Of a stretch of DNA of 64,000 bases, positions 1-12,465 are shown piece after piece. Made by a program: the position numbers and the translations under genes. The notes beneath the pieces are model-generated. The model saw only the letters and a program-made list of their open reading frames with translations, was not told the origin of the DNA and ran no database searches. How positions within the stretch are numbered: position 1 is the stretch's first letter; every line of letters starts with the position of its first letter. The DNA comes from Orychophragmus violaceus (Eukaryota; Streptophyta; Magnoliopsida; Brassicales; Brassicaceae), in assembly GCA_030180135.1 (NCBI GenBank), contig CM058230.1, positions 105,577,503 through 105,641,502 of the forward strand, given 5' to 3'.

Positions 1-169
1 TCGCGGTGCATGAAAAACCAAGTGTTCATGTCCCGGGAAGTATCGGGTCGAGTTTTTTCGAAAGTACCACGACCAAAACCCCTCATATGGACAGTAAGGA
101 GGTGTGGTGGAGGAAACAGGTGAAAACAAAAAATGACGGTATATGATAAACTGATCGTGGACTGATCCT

Positions 170-196
170 ATGCACCGTGGGACAGTCGCGGTGCAT
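170..196. repeat. Dyad symmetry in the monomer (8-bp arms, 11-nt spacer)
   Basis: Representative copy of an inverted repeat carried by nearly every monomer: left arm ATGCACCG, spacer TGGGACAGTCG, right arm CGGTGCAT. The arms are perfect complements. Some monomers have single-arm changes (GCACAGTG near 2731, GCAATAAA at 23231), and the three aberrant monomers at 45653, 49131 and 50959 have lost the left arm. The dyad could form a hairpin or cruciform, or be a protein-binding site; the function is unknown. Confidence 0.85.
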
Positions 197-354
197 GAAA
201 AACCAAGTGTTCATGTCCCGAGAAGGATCGGGTCAAGTTTTTTCGAAAGTACCACGACCAAAACCCCTCATATAGACAGTAAGAAGGTGTGGTGGAGGAA
301 ACAAGTGAAAAAATAAATGACGGTATATCATAAACTGATCGTCGACTGATCCTA
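171..354. repeat. Representative satellite monomer (184 bp)
   Basis: One full monomer, from TGCACCG to the base before the next TGCACC at 355. The following unit (355-536) is 182 bp. Block spacings divided by whole monomer numbers give 182.0-183.0 bp (2553/14, 2923/16, 1464/8, 914/5, 4752/26). Length near one nucleosome plus linker is usual for plant centromeric satellites (established for many families). No nucleosome data are implied here. Confidence 0.9.
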
Positions 355-2278
355 TGCACCGTGGGACAGTCGTGGTGCATGAAAAACCAAGTGTTCATGT
401 CCCGAGAAGGATCCGGTCGAGTTTTTTCGAAAGTACCACGACCAAAACCCCTCATATGGACAGTAAGGAGGTGTGGTGGAGGAAACAAGTGGAAAAAAAT
501 GACGGGATAGGATAAACCGATCGTGGACTGATCCTATTCACCGTGGGACAGTCGCGGTGCATGAAAAACCAAGTGTTCATGTCCCGAGAAGGATCGGGTC
601 GAGTTTTTTCGAAAGTACCACGACCAAAACCCCTCATATGGACAGTAAGGAGGTGTGGTGGAGGAAACAGGTGAAAAAAAAATGACGGGATATGATAAAC
701 TGATCGTGGACTGATCCTATGCACCGTGGGACAGTCGCGGTGCATGAAAAACCAAGTGTTCATGGCCCGGGAAGAATCGGGTCGAGTTTTTTCGAAAGTA
801 CCACGACCAAAACCCCTCATATAGACAGTAAGGAGGTGTGGTGGAGGAAACGGGTGAAAAGAAAATGACGGTATATGATAAACTGATCGTGGACTGATCC
901 TATGCACCGTGGGATAGTCGCGGTGCATGAAAAACCAAGTGTTCATGTCCCGAGAAGGATCGGGTCGAGTTTTTTCGAAAGTACCACGACCAAAACCCCT
1001 CATATGGACAGTAAGGAGGTGTGGTGGAGAAAATGGGTGAAAAAAAAATGACGGGATAGGATAAACTTATCGTGGACTGATCCTATGCACCGTGGGATAG
1101 TCGCGGTGCATGAAAAACCAAGTGTTCATGTCCCGAGAAGGATCGGGTCGAGTTTTTTCGAAAGTACCACGACCAAAACCCCTCATATGGACAGTAAGGA
1201 GGTGTGGTGGAGAAAACGGGTGAAAAAAAAATGACGGGATAGGATAAACTGATCGTGGACTGATCCTATGCACCGTGGGACAGTAGCGGTGCATGAAAAA
1301 CCAAGTGTTCATGTCCCGGGAAGTATTGGGTCGAGTTTTTTCGAAAGTACCACGACCAAAACCCCTCATATAGACAGTAAGGAGGTGTGGTGGAGAAAAC
1401 AAGTGAAAAAAATGACGGGATATGATAAACTGATCGTGGACTGATCCTATGCACCGTGGGACAGTCGCGGTGCATGAAAAACCAAGTGTTCATGGCCCGG
1501 GAAGAATCGGGTCGAGTTTTTTCGAAAGTAACACGACCAAAACCCCTCATATGGACAGTAAGGAGGTGTGGTGGAGGAAACAAGTGAAAAAAAAATGACG
1601 GGATATGATAAACTGATCGTGGACTGATCCTATGCACCGTGGGACAGTCGCGGTGCATGAAAAACCAAGTGTTCATGGTCCGGGAAGAATCGGGTCAAGT
1701 TTTTTCGAAAGTACCACGACCAAAACCCCTCATATGGACAGTAAGGACGTGTGGTGGAGGAAACATGTGAAAAAAATGACGGTATATGATAAACTGATCG
1801 TGGACTGATCCTATGCACCGTGGGACAGTCGCGGTGCATGAAAAACCAAGTGTTCATGTCCCGGGAAGTATCGGGTCGAGTTTTTTCGAAAGTACCACGA
1901 CCAAAACCCCTCATATGGACAGTAAGGAGGTGTGGTGGAGGAAACAAGTGAAAAAAAAAATGACGGTATATCATAAACTGATCGTCGACTGATCCTATGC
2001 ACCGTGGGACAGTCGCGGTGCATGAAAAACCAAGTGTTCATGTCCCGAGAAGGATCGGGTCGAGTTTTTTCGAAAGTACCACGACCAAAACCCCTCATAT
2101 AGACAGTAAGGAGGTGTGGTGGAGGAAACAAGTGAAAAAAAAAATGACGGTATATCATAAACTGATCGTGGACTGATCCTATGCACCGTGGGACAGTCGC
2201 GGTGCATGAAAAACCAAGTGTTCATGGCCCGAGAAGAATCGGGTCGAGTTTTTTCGAAAGTACCACGACCAAAACCCC

Positions 2279-4831
2279 TCATATGGACAGTAAGGAGGTG
2301 TGGTGGAGAAAACAGGTGAAAAAAAATGACGGTATATGATAAACTGATCGTGGACTGATCCTATGCACCGTGGGACAGTCGCGGTGCATGAAAAACCAAG
2401 TGTTCATGGCCCGGGAAGAATCGGGTCGAGTTTTTTCGAAAGTACCACGACCAAAACCCCTCATATGGACAGTAAGGAGGTGTGGTGGAGGAAACAGGTG
2501 AAAAAAAAATGACGGTATATGATAAACTGATCGTGGACTGATCCTATGCACCGTGGGACAGTCGCGGTGCATGAAAAACCAAGTGTTCATGGTCCGGGAA
2601 GAATCGGGTCGAGTTTTTTCGAAAGTACCACGACCAAAACCCCTCATATGGACAGTAAGGAGGAGTGGTGGAGGAAACGGGTGAAAACAAAATGACGGGA
2701 TATGATAAACTGATCGTGGACTGATCCTATGCACAGTGGGACAGTCGCGGTGCATGAAAAACCAAGTGTTCATGTCCCGGGAAGTATCGGGTCGAGTTTT
2801 TTCGAAAGTACCACGACCAAAACCCCTCATATAGACAGTAAGGAGGTGTGGTGGAGAAAACAAGTGAAAAAAATGACGGGATATGATAAACTGATCGTGG
2901 ACTGATCCTATGCACCGTGGGACAGTCGCGGTGCATGAAAAACCAAGTGTTCATGGCCCGGGAAGAATCGGGTCGAGTTTTTTCGAAAGTACCACGACCA
3001 AAACCCCTCATATGGACAGTAAGGAGGTGTGGTGGAGGAAACGGGTGAAAACAAAATGACGGTATATGATAAACTGATCGTGGACTGATCCTATGCACCG
3101 TGGGACAGTCGCGGTGCATGAAAAACCAAGTGTTCATGGCCCGAGAAGAATCGGGTCGAGTTTTTTCGAAAGTACCACGACCAAAACCCCTCATATGGAC
3201 AGTAAGGAGGTGTGGTGGAGGAAACAAGTGAAAAAAAAATGACGGGATAGGATAAACTGATCGTGGACTGATCCTATGCACCGTGGGACAGTCGCGGTGC
3301 ATGAAAAACCAAGTGTTCATGTCCCGAGAAGGATCGGGTCGAGTTTTTTCGAAAGTACCACGACCAAAACCCCTCATATGGACAGTAAGGAGGTGTGGTG
3401 GAGGAAACATGTGAAAAAAATGACGGTATATGATAAACTGATCGTGGACTGATCCTATGCACCGTGGGACAGTCGTGGTGCATGAAAAACCAAGTGTTCA
3501 TGTCCCGAGAAGGATCCGGTCGAGTTTTTTCGAAAGTACCACGACCAAAACCCCTCATATGGACAGTAAGGAGGTGTGGTGGAGGAAACAAGTGGAAAAA
3601 AAATGACGGGATAGGATAAACCGATCGTGGACTGATCCTATTCACCGTGGGACAGTCGCGGTGCATGAAAAACCAAGTGTTCATGTCCCGAGAAGGATCG
3701 GGTCGAGTTTTTTCGGAAGTACCACGACCAAAACCCCTCATATGGACAGTAAGGAGGTGTGGTGGAGGAAACAGGTGGAAAAAAATGACGGGATAGGATA
3801 AACTGATCGTGGACTGATCCTATGCACCGTGGGACAGTCGCGGTGCATGAAAAACCAAGTGTTCATGTCCCGGGAAGTATCGGGTCGAGTTTTTTCGAAA
3901 GTACCACGACCAAAACCCCTCATATAGACAGTAAGGAGGTGTGGTGGAGAAAACAAGTGAAAAAAATGACGGGATATGATAAACTGATCGTGGACTGATC
4001 CTATGCACCGTGGGACAGTCGCGGTGCATGAAAAACCAAGTGTTCATGGCCCGGGAAGAATCGGGTCGAGTTTTTTCGAAAGTAACACGACCAAAACCCC
4101 TCATATGGACAGTAAGGAGGTGTGGTGGAGGAAACAAGTGAAAAAAAAATGACGGGATATGATAAACTGATCGTGGACTGATCCTATGCACCGTGGGACA
4201 GTCGCGGTGCATGAAAAACCAAGTGTTCATGGTCCGGGAAGAATCGGGTCAAGTTTTTTCGAAAGTACCACGACCAAAACCCCTCATATGGACAGTAAGG
4301 ACGTGTGGTGGAGGAAACATGTGAAAAAAATGACGGTATATGATAAACTGATCGTGGACTGATCCTATGCACCGTGGGACAGTCGCGGTGCATGAAAAAC
4401 CAAGTGTTCATGTCCCGGGAAGTATCGGGTCGAGTTTTTTCGAAAGTACCACGACCAAAACCCCTCATATGGACAGTAAGGAGGTGTGGTGGAGGAAACA
4501 AGTGAAAAAAAAATGACGGTATATCATAAACTGATCGTCGACTGATCCTATGCACCGTGGGACAGTCGCGGTGCATGAAAAACCAAGTGTTCATGTCCCG
4601 AGAAGGATCGGGTCGAGTTTTTTCGAAAGTACCACGACCAAAACCCCTCATATAGACAGTAAGGAGGTGTGGTGGAGGAAACAAGTGAAAAAAAAAATGA
4701 CGGTATATCATAAACTGATCGTGGACTGATCCTATGCACCGTGGGACAGTCGCGGTGCATGAAAAACCAAGTGTTCATGGCCCGAGAAGAATCGGGTCGA
4801 GTTTTTTCGAAAGTACCACGACCAAAACCCC
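2279..4831. repeat. Higher-order satellite block, left copy 1 (2553 bp, 14 monomers)
   Basis: The sequence beginning at 2279 recurs at 4832 and at 7755 with the same succession of variant monomers, including GTGGAGAAAACAGG, GGTCCGGGAAG, GCACAGTGGGACAG and GAAGTATCGGGT in the same order. The spacing 2279 to 4832 is 2553 bp. Homology extends upstream, since the segment from about 1266 matches about 3820 with offset 2554. Block ends are arbitrary phase choices. Confidence 0.8.
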
Positions 4832-7754
4832 TCATATGGACAGTAAGGAGGTGTGGTGGAGAAAACAGGTGAAAAAAAATGACGGTATATGATAAACTGA
4901 TCGTGGACTGATCCTATGCACCGTGGGACAGCCGCGGTGCATGAAAAACCAAGTGTTCATGGCCCGGGAAGAATCGGGTCGAGTTTTTTCGAAAGTACCA
5001 CGACCAAAACCCCTCATATGGACAGTAAGGAGGTGTGGTGGAGGAAACAGGTGAAAAAAAAATGACGGTATATGATAAACTGATCGTGGACTGATCCTAT
5101 GCACCGTGGGACAGTCGCGGTGCATGAAAAACCAAGTGTTCATGGTCCGGGAAGAATCGGGTCGAGTTTTTTCGAAAGTACCACGACCAAAACCCCTCAT
5201 ATGGACAGTAAGGAGGTGTGGTGGAGGAAACGGGTGAAAACAAAATGACGGGATATGATAAACTGATCGTGGACTGATCCTATGCACAGTGGGACAGTCG
5301 CGGTGCATGAAAAACCAAGTGTTCATGTCCCGGGAAGTATCGGGTCGAGTTTTTTCGAAAGTACCACGACCAAAACCCCTCATATAGACAGTAAGGAGGT
5401 GTGGTGGAGAAAACAAGTGAAAAAAATGACGGGATATGATAAACTGATCGTGGACTGATCCTATGCACCGTGGGACAGTCGCGGTGCATGAAAAACCAAG
5501 TGTTCATGGCCCGGGAAGAATCGGGTCGAGTTTTTTCGAAAGTACCACGACCAAAACCCCTCATATGGACAGTAAGGAGGTGTGGTGGAGGAAACGGGTG
5601 AAAACAAAATGACGGTATATGATAAACTGATCGTGGACTGATCCTATGCACCGTGGGACAGTAGCGGTGCATGAAAAACCAAGTGTTCATGGCCCGAGAA
5701 GAATCGGGTCGAGTTTTTTCGAAAGTACCACGACCAAAACCCCTCATATGGACAGTAAGGAGGTGTGGTGGAGGAAACAAGTGAAAAAAAAATGACGGGA
5801 TAGGATAAACTGATCGTGGACTGATCCTATGCACCGTGGGACAGTCGCGGTGCATGAAAAACCAAGTGTTCATGTCCCGAGAAGGATCGGGTCGAGTTTT
5901 TTCGAAAGTACCACGACCAAAACCCCTCATATGGACAGTAAGGAGGTGTGGTGGAGGAAACATGTGAAAAAAATGACGGTATATGATAAACTGATCGTGG
6001 ACTGATCCTATGCACCGTGGGACAGTCGTGGTGCATGAAAAACCAAGTGTTCATGTCCCGAGAAGGATCCGGTCGAGTTTTTTCGAAAGTACCACGACCA
6101 AAACCCCTCATATGGACAGTAAGGAGGTGTGGTGGAGGAAACAAGTGGAAAAAAAATGACGGGATAGGATAAACCGATCGTGGACTGATCCTATTCACCG
6201 TGGGACAGTCGCGGTGCATGAAAAACCAAGTGTTCATGTCCCGAGAAGGATCGGGTCGAGTTTTTTCGGAAGTACCACGACCAAAACCCCTCATATGGAC
6301 AGTAAGGAGGTGTGGTGGAGGAAACAGGTGAAAAAAAAATGACGGGATATGATAAACTGATCGTGGACTGATCCTATGCACCGTGGGACAGTCGCGGTGC
6401 ATGAAAAACCAAGTGTTCATGGCCCGGGAAGAATCGGGTCGAGTTTTTTCGAAAGTACCACGACCAAAACCCCTCATATAGACAGTAAGGAGGTGTGGTG
6501 GAGGAAACGGGTGAAAAGAAAATGACGGTATATGATAAACTGATCGTGGACTGATCCTATGCACCGTGGGATAGTCGCGGTGCATGAAAAACCAAGTGTT
6601 CATGTCCCGAGAAGGATCGGGTCGAGTTTTTTCGAAAGTACCACGACCAAACCCCCTCATATGGACAGTAAGGAGGTGTGGTGGAGAAAACGGGTGAAAA
6701 AAAATGACGGGATAGGATAAACTGATCGTGGACTGATCCTATGCACCGTGGGATAGTCGCGGTGCATGAAAAACCAAGTGTTCATGTCCCGAGAAGGATC
6801 GGGTCGAGTTTTTTCGAAAGTACCACGACCAAAACCCCTCATATGGACAGTAAGGAGGTGTGGTGGAGGAAACAGGTGAAAAAAAAATGACGGGATATGA
6901 TAAACTGATCGTGGACTGATCCTATGCACCGTGGGACAGTCGCGGTGCATGAAAAACCAAGTGTTCATGGCCCGGGAAGAATCGGGTCGAGTTTTTTCGA
7001 AAGTAACACGACCAAAACCCCTCATATGGACAGTAAGGAGGTGTGGTGGAGGAAACAAGTGAAAAAAAAAATGACGGGAGATGATAAACTGATCGTGGAC
7101 TGATCCTATGCACCGTGGGACAGTCGCGGTGCATGAAAAACCAAGTGTTCATGGTCCGGGAAGAATCGGGTCGAGTTTTTTCGAAAGTACCACGACCAAA
7201 ACCCCTCATATGGACAGTAAGGACGTGTGGTGGAGGAAACATGTGAAAAAAATGACGGTATATGATAAACTGATCGTGGACTGATCCTATGCACCGTGGG
7301 ACAGTCGCGGTGCATGAAAAACCAAGTGTTCATGTCCCGGGAAGTATCGGGTCGAGTTTTTTCGAAAGTACCACGACCAAAACCCCTCATATGGACAGTA
7401 AGGAGGTGTGGTGGAGGAAACAAGTGAAAAAAAAAATGACGGTATATCATAAACTGATCGTCGACTGATCCTATGCACCGTGGGACAGTCGCGGTGCATG
7501 AAAAACCAAGTGTTCATGTCCCGAGAAGGATCGGGTCGAGTTTTTTCGAAAGTACCACGACCAAAACCCCTCATATAGACAGTAAGGAGGTGTGGTGGAG
7601 GAAACAAGTGAAAAAAAAAATGACGGTATATCATAAACTGATCGTGGACTGATCCTATGCACCGTGGGACAGTCGCGGTGCATGAAAAACCAAGTGTTCA
7701 TGGCCCGAGAAGAATCGGGTCGAGTTTTTTCGAAAGTACCACGACCAAAACCCC
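4832..7754. repeat. Higher-order satellite block, left copy 2 (2923 bp, 16 monomers)
   Basis: This starts with the same variant monomer as 2279 but is 370 bp (two monomers) longer before the next copy at 7755. The extra units lie in the part around 6.3-6.9 kb carrying GGGATAGTCGCGG. The 14 versus 16 monomer difference is what unequal crossing-over between misaligned monomers would give. Confidence 0.8.
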
Positions 7755-10720
7755 TCATATGGACAGTAAGGAGGTGTGGTGGAGAAAACAGGTGAAAAAA
7801 AATGACGGTAAATGATAAACTGATCGTGGACTGATCCTATGCACCGTGGGACAGTCGCGGTGCATGAAAAACCAAGTGTTCATGGCCCGGGAAGAATCGG
7901 GTCGAGTTTTTTCGAAAGTACCACGACCAAAACCCCTCATATGGACAGTAAGGAGGTGTGGTGGAGGAAACAGGTGAAAAAAAAATGACGGTATATGATA
8001 AACTGATCGTGGACTGATCCTATGCACCGTGGGACAGTCGCGGTGCATGAAAAACCAAGTGTTCATGGTCCGGGAAGAATCGGGTCGAGTTTTTTCGAAA
8101 GTACCACGACCAAAACCCCTCATATGGACAGTAAGGAGGTGTGGTGGAGGAAACGGGTGAAAACAAAATGACGGGATATGATAAACTGATCGTGGACTGA
8201 TCCTATGCACAGTGGGACAGTCGCGGTGCATGAAAAACCAAGTGTTCATGTCCCGGGAAGTATCGGGTCGAGTTTTTTCGAAAGTACCACGACCAAAACC
8301 CCTCATATAGACAGTAAGGAGGTGTGGTGGAGAAAACAAGTGAAAAAAATGACGGGATATGATAAACTGATCGTGGACTGATCCTATGCACCGTGGGACA
8401 GTCGCGGTGCATGAAAAACCAAGTGTTCATGGCCCGGGAAGAATCGGGTCGAGTTTTTTCGAAAGTACCACGACCAAAACCCCTCATATGGACAGTAAGG
8501 AGGTGTGGTGGAGGAAACGGGTGAAAACAAAATGACGGTATATGATAAACTGATCGTGGACTGATCCTATGCACCGTGGGACAGTCGCGGTGCATGAAAA
8601 ACCAAGTTTTCATGGCCCGAGAAGAATCGGGTCGAGTTTTTTCGAAAGTACCACGACCAAAACCCCTCATATGGACAGTAAGGAGGTGTGGTGGAGGAAA
8701 CAAGTGAAAAAAAAATGACGGGATAGGATAAACTGATCGTGGACTGATCCTATGCACCGTGGGACAGTCGCGGTGCATGAAAAACCAAGTGTTCATGTCC
8801 CGAGAAGGATCGGGTCGAGTTTTTTCGAAAGTACCACGACCAAAACCCCTCATATGGACAGTAAGGAGGTGTGGTGGAGGAAACATGTGAAAAAAATGAC
8901 GGTATATGATAAACTGATCGTGGACTGATCCTATGCACCGTGGGACAGTCGTGGTGCATGAAAAACCAAGTGTTCATGTCCCGAGAAGGATCCGGTCGAG
9001 TTTTTTCGAAAGTACCACGACCAAAACCCCTCATATGGACAGTAAGGAGGTGTGGTGGAGGAAACAAGTGGAAAAAAAATGACGGGATAGGATAAACCGA
9101 TCGTGGACTGATCCTATTCACCGTGGGACAGTCGCGGTGCATGAAAAACCAAGTGTTCATGTCCCGAGAAGGATCGGGTCGAGTTTTTTCGGAAGTACCA
9201 CGACCAAAACCCCTCATATGGACAGTAAGGAGGTGTGGTGGAGGAAACAGGTGAAAAAAAAATGACGGGATATGATAAACTGATCGTGGACTGATCCTAT
9301 GCACCGTGGGACAGTCGCGGTGCATGAAAAACCAAGTGTTCATGGCCCGGGAAGAATCGGGTCGAGTTTTTTCGAAAGTACCACGACCAAAACCCCTCAT
9401 ATAGACAGTAAGGAGGTGTGGTGGAGGAAACGGGTGAAAAGAAAATGACGGTATATGATAAACTGATCGTGGACTGATCCTATGCACCGTGGGATAGTCG
9501 CGGTGCATGAAAAACCAAGTGTTCATGTCCCGAGAAGGATCGGGTCGAGTTTTTTCGAAAGTACCACGACCAAACCCCCTCATATGGACAGTAAGGAGGT
9601 GTGGTGGAGAAAACGGGTGAAAAAAAAATGACGGGATAGGATAAACTGATCGTGGACTGATCCTATGCACCGTGGGATAGTCGCGGTGCATGAAAAACCA
9701 AGTGTTCATGTCCCGAGAAGGATCGGGTCGAGTTTTTTCGAAAGTACCACGACCAAAACCCCTCATATGGACAGTAAGGAGGTGTGGTGGAGGAAACAGG
9801 TGAAAAAAAATGACGGGATATGATAAACTGATCGTGGACTGATCCTATGCACCGTGGGACAGTCGCGGTGCATGAAAAACCAAGTGTTCATGGCCCGGGA
9901 AGAATCGGGTCGAGTTTTTTCGAAAGTAACACGACCAAAACCCCTCATATGGACAGTAAGGAGGTGTGGTGGAGGAAACAAGTGAAAAAAAAAATGACGG
10001 GATATGATAAACTGATCGTGGACTGATCCTATGCACCGTGGGACAGTCGCGGTGCATGAAAAACCAAGTGTTCATGGTCCGGGAAGAATCGGGTCGAGTT
10101 TTTTCGAAAGTACCACGACCAAAACCCCTCATATGGACAGTAAGGACGTGTGGTGGAGGAAACATGTGAAAAAAATGACGGTATATGATAAACTGATCGT
10201 GGACTGATCCTATGCACCGTGGGACAGTCGCGGTGCATGAAAAACCAAGTGTTCATGTCCCGGGAAGTATCGGGTCGAGTTTTTTCGTAAGTACCACGAC
10301 CAAAACCCCTCATATGGACAGTAAGGAGGTGTGGTGGAGGAAACAGGTGAAAAAAAAATGACGGTATATGATAAACTGATCGTGGACTGATCCTATGCAC
10401 CGTGGGACAGTCGCGGTGCATGAAAAACCAAGTGTTCATGTCCCGAGAAGGATCGGGTCAAGTTTTTTCGAAAGTACCACGACCAAAACCCCTCATATAG
10501 ACAGTAAGGAGGTGTGGTGGAGGAAACAAGTGAAAAAAAAAATGACGGTATATCATAAACTGATCGTCGACTGATCCTATGCACCGTGGGACAGTCGCGG
10601 TGCATGAAAAACCAAGTGTTCATGGCCCGAGAAGAATCGGGTCGAGTTTTTTCGAAAGTACCACGACCAAAACCCCTCATATGGACAGTAAGGAGGTGTG
10701 GTGGAGGAAACAGGTGAAAA
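7755..10720. repeat. Higher-order satellite block, left copy 3 (approximate end)
   Basis: The 2923-bp block of copy 2 is repeated, with markers at 6922, 7106 and 6568 recurring at 9845, 10029 and 9491 (offset 2923). The correspondence decays after about 10.3 kb, where a shorter duplication takes over. One visible base change from copy 2 is ATGACGGTAAATG near 7802 where copies 1 and 2 have GTATATG. Confidence 0.65.
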
Positions 10721-12276
10721 AAAAATGACGGGATATGATAAACTGATCGTGGACTGATCCTATGCACCGTGGGACAGTCGCGGTGCATGAAAAACCAAGT
10801 GTTCATGGCCCGGGAAGAATCGGCTCGAGTTTTTTCGAAAGTACCACGACCAAAACCCCTCATATAGGCAGTAAGGAGGTGTGGTGGAGGAAACGGGTGA
10901 AAAGAAAATGACGGTATATGATAAACTGATCGTGGACTGATCCTATGCACCGTGGGATAGTCGCGGTGCATGAAAAACCAAGTGTTCATGTCCCGAGAAG
11001 GATCGGGTCGAGTTTTTTCGAAAGTACCACGACCAAAACCCCTCATATGGACAGTAAGGAGGTGTGGTGGAGAAAACGGGTGAAAAAAAAATGACGGGAT
11101 AGGATAAACTGATCATGGACTGATCCTATGCACCGTGGGATAGTCGCGGTGCATGAAAAACCAAGTGTTCATGTCCCGAGAAGGATCGGGTCGAGTTTTT
11201 TCGAAAGTACCACGACCAAAACCCCTCATATGGACAGTAAGGAGGTGTGGTGGAGGAAACAGGTGAAAAACAAATGACGGGATATGATAAACTGATCGTG
11301 GACTGATCCTATGCACCGTGGGACAGTCGCGGTGCATGAAAAACCAAGTGTTCATGGCCCGGGAAGAATCGGGTCGAGTTTTTTCGAAAGTAACACGACC
11401 AAAACCCCTCATATGGACAGTAAGGAGGTGTGGTGGAGGAAACAAGTGAAAAAAAAAATGACGGGATATGATAAACTGATCGTGGACTGATCCTATGCAC
11501 CGTGGGACAGTCGCGGTGCATGAAAAACCAAGTGTTCATGGTCCGGGAAGAATCGGGTCGAGTTTTTTCGAAAGTACCACGACCAAAACCCCTCATATGG
11601 ACAGTAAGGACGTGTGGTGGAGGAAACATGTGAAAAAAATGACGGTATATGATAAACTGATCGTGGACTGATCCTATGCACCGTGGGACAGTCGCGGTGC
11701 ATGAAAAACCAAGTGTTCATGTCCCGGGAAGTATCGGGTCGAGTTTTTTCGAAAGTACCACGACCAAAACCCCTCATATGGACAGCAAGGAGGTGTGGTG
11801 GAGGAAACAGGTGAAAAAAAAAATGACGGTATATGATAAACTGATCGTGGACTGATCCTATGCACCGTGGGACAGTCGCGGTGCATGAAAAACCAAGTGT
11901 TCATGTCCCGAGAAGGATCGGGTCAAGTTTTTTCGAAAGTACCACGACCAAAACCCCTCATATAGACAGTAAGGAGGTGTGGTGGAGGAAACAAGTGAAA
12001 AAAAAAATGACGGTATATCATAAACTGATCGTCGACTGATCCTATGCACCGTGGGACAGTCGCGGTGCATGAAAAACCAAGTGTTCATGGCCCGAGAAGA
12101 ATCGGGTCGAGTTTTTTCGAAAGTACCACGACCAAAACCCCTCATATGGACAGTAAGGAGGTGTGGTGGAGGAAACAGGTGAAAAAATGACGGTATATGA
12201 TAAACTGATCGTGGACTGATCCTATGCACCGTGGGACAGTCGCGGTGCATGAAAAACCAAGTGTTCATGGCCCGGG
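10720..12276. repeat. 1464-bp (8-monomer) duplicate of about 9.25-10.8 kb
   Basis: Variant monomers at 9845 and 10029 recur at 11309 and 11493, an offset of 1464 bp. The GTGAAAAGAAAATG marker near 9435 recurs near 10898. The block is cut by the retrotransposon at 12276. The left end is approximate. Confidence 0.65.
12272..12276. repeat. Target-site duplication, left copy (CCGGG)
   Basis: Five bases directly outside the left LTR, identical to 21064-21068. Joining the flanks with one copy gives GGCCCGGGAAGAATCGGG, exactly the sequence of many neighbouring monomers. This proves insertion into an intact satellite unit. Confidence 0.95.
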
Positions 12277-12459
12277 TGAAACACCCCATCCCGACACTAC
12301 GGCCGGAACGGCCGTTCCATTCACTAAGTAATCCGACTTGAGGTTCGTTGTCAACCTCAAGCCCATTTATTCCATACTTAGTCAAATTCGAGCTTAAGTC
12401 AATTCCATTCATTTCGTTTCCATTCAATCTTAACTAAGGCAATAAAGGCAAATAGACAT

Positions 12460-12465
12460 TTTATT
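12460..12465 (-). terminator. Possible poly(A) signal in the 3' LTR
   Basis: AATAAA on the minus strand in an AT-rich stretch. Its position, about 1.3 kb downstream of the TATA box within the LTR, would give an unusually long R region. Plant poly(A) signals are degenerate, so this is a weak call. Confidence 0.3.

Larger units (their letters stand above)
1..12276. repeat. Satellite array, left block (about 182-183 bp monomer)
   Basis: Head-to-tail tandem array of about 67 monomers, all in one orientation. Successive copies of the landmark TGCACCGTGGGACAG start 180-184 bp apart (for example 171 and 355). Length variation comes mostly from the poly(A) run before ATGACGG (5 to 10 A). Each monomer has the same order of landmarks: an 8-bp dyad (ATGCACCG/CGGTGCAT), a CCCG...CGGG segment, TTTTTTCGAAAG, CCAAAACCCCTCATAT, GGAGGTGTGGTGGAGGAAAC, the A-run, and a doubled ACTGATC. 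Diagnostic left-type variants include GAAGTATCGGGT and GTGGAGAAAAC. I see no gene in it. The monomer length and megasatellite organisation fit a plant centromeric satellite (inference); the family is not identified. Confidence 0.97.

Noticed and set aside
230..260. CENP-B box in the monomer (TTTTTTCGAAAG region, both strands)
   Set aside because: TTCG is present, but the required A and CGGG at the right spacing are not. The match is no better than chance.
1..12276. CRISPR-like array
   Set aside because: The repeats are contiguous 182-bp monomers without unique spacers, in a plant context with no cas genes.
168..12427. Dozens of overlapping 60-340 aa minus-strand ORFs in the left array
   Set aside because: All are readings of the same satellite monomer in shifting frames, without independent starts, domains or coding bias. 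They are artefacts of a stop-poor repeat.
11858..12427. Chimeric ORF running from the 3' LTR into the satellite
   Set aside because: Created by the insertion junction. It reads LTR U5 sequence into a monomer, and nothing suggests selection.
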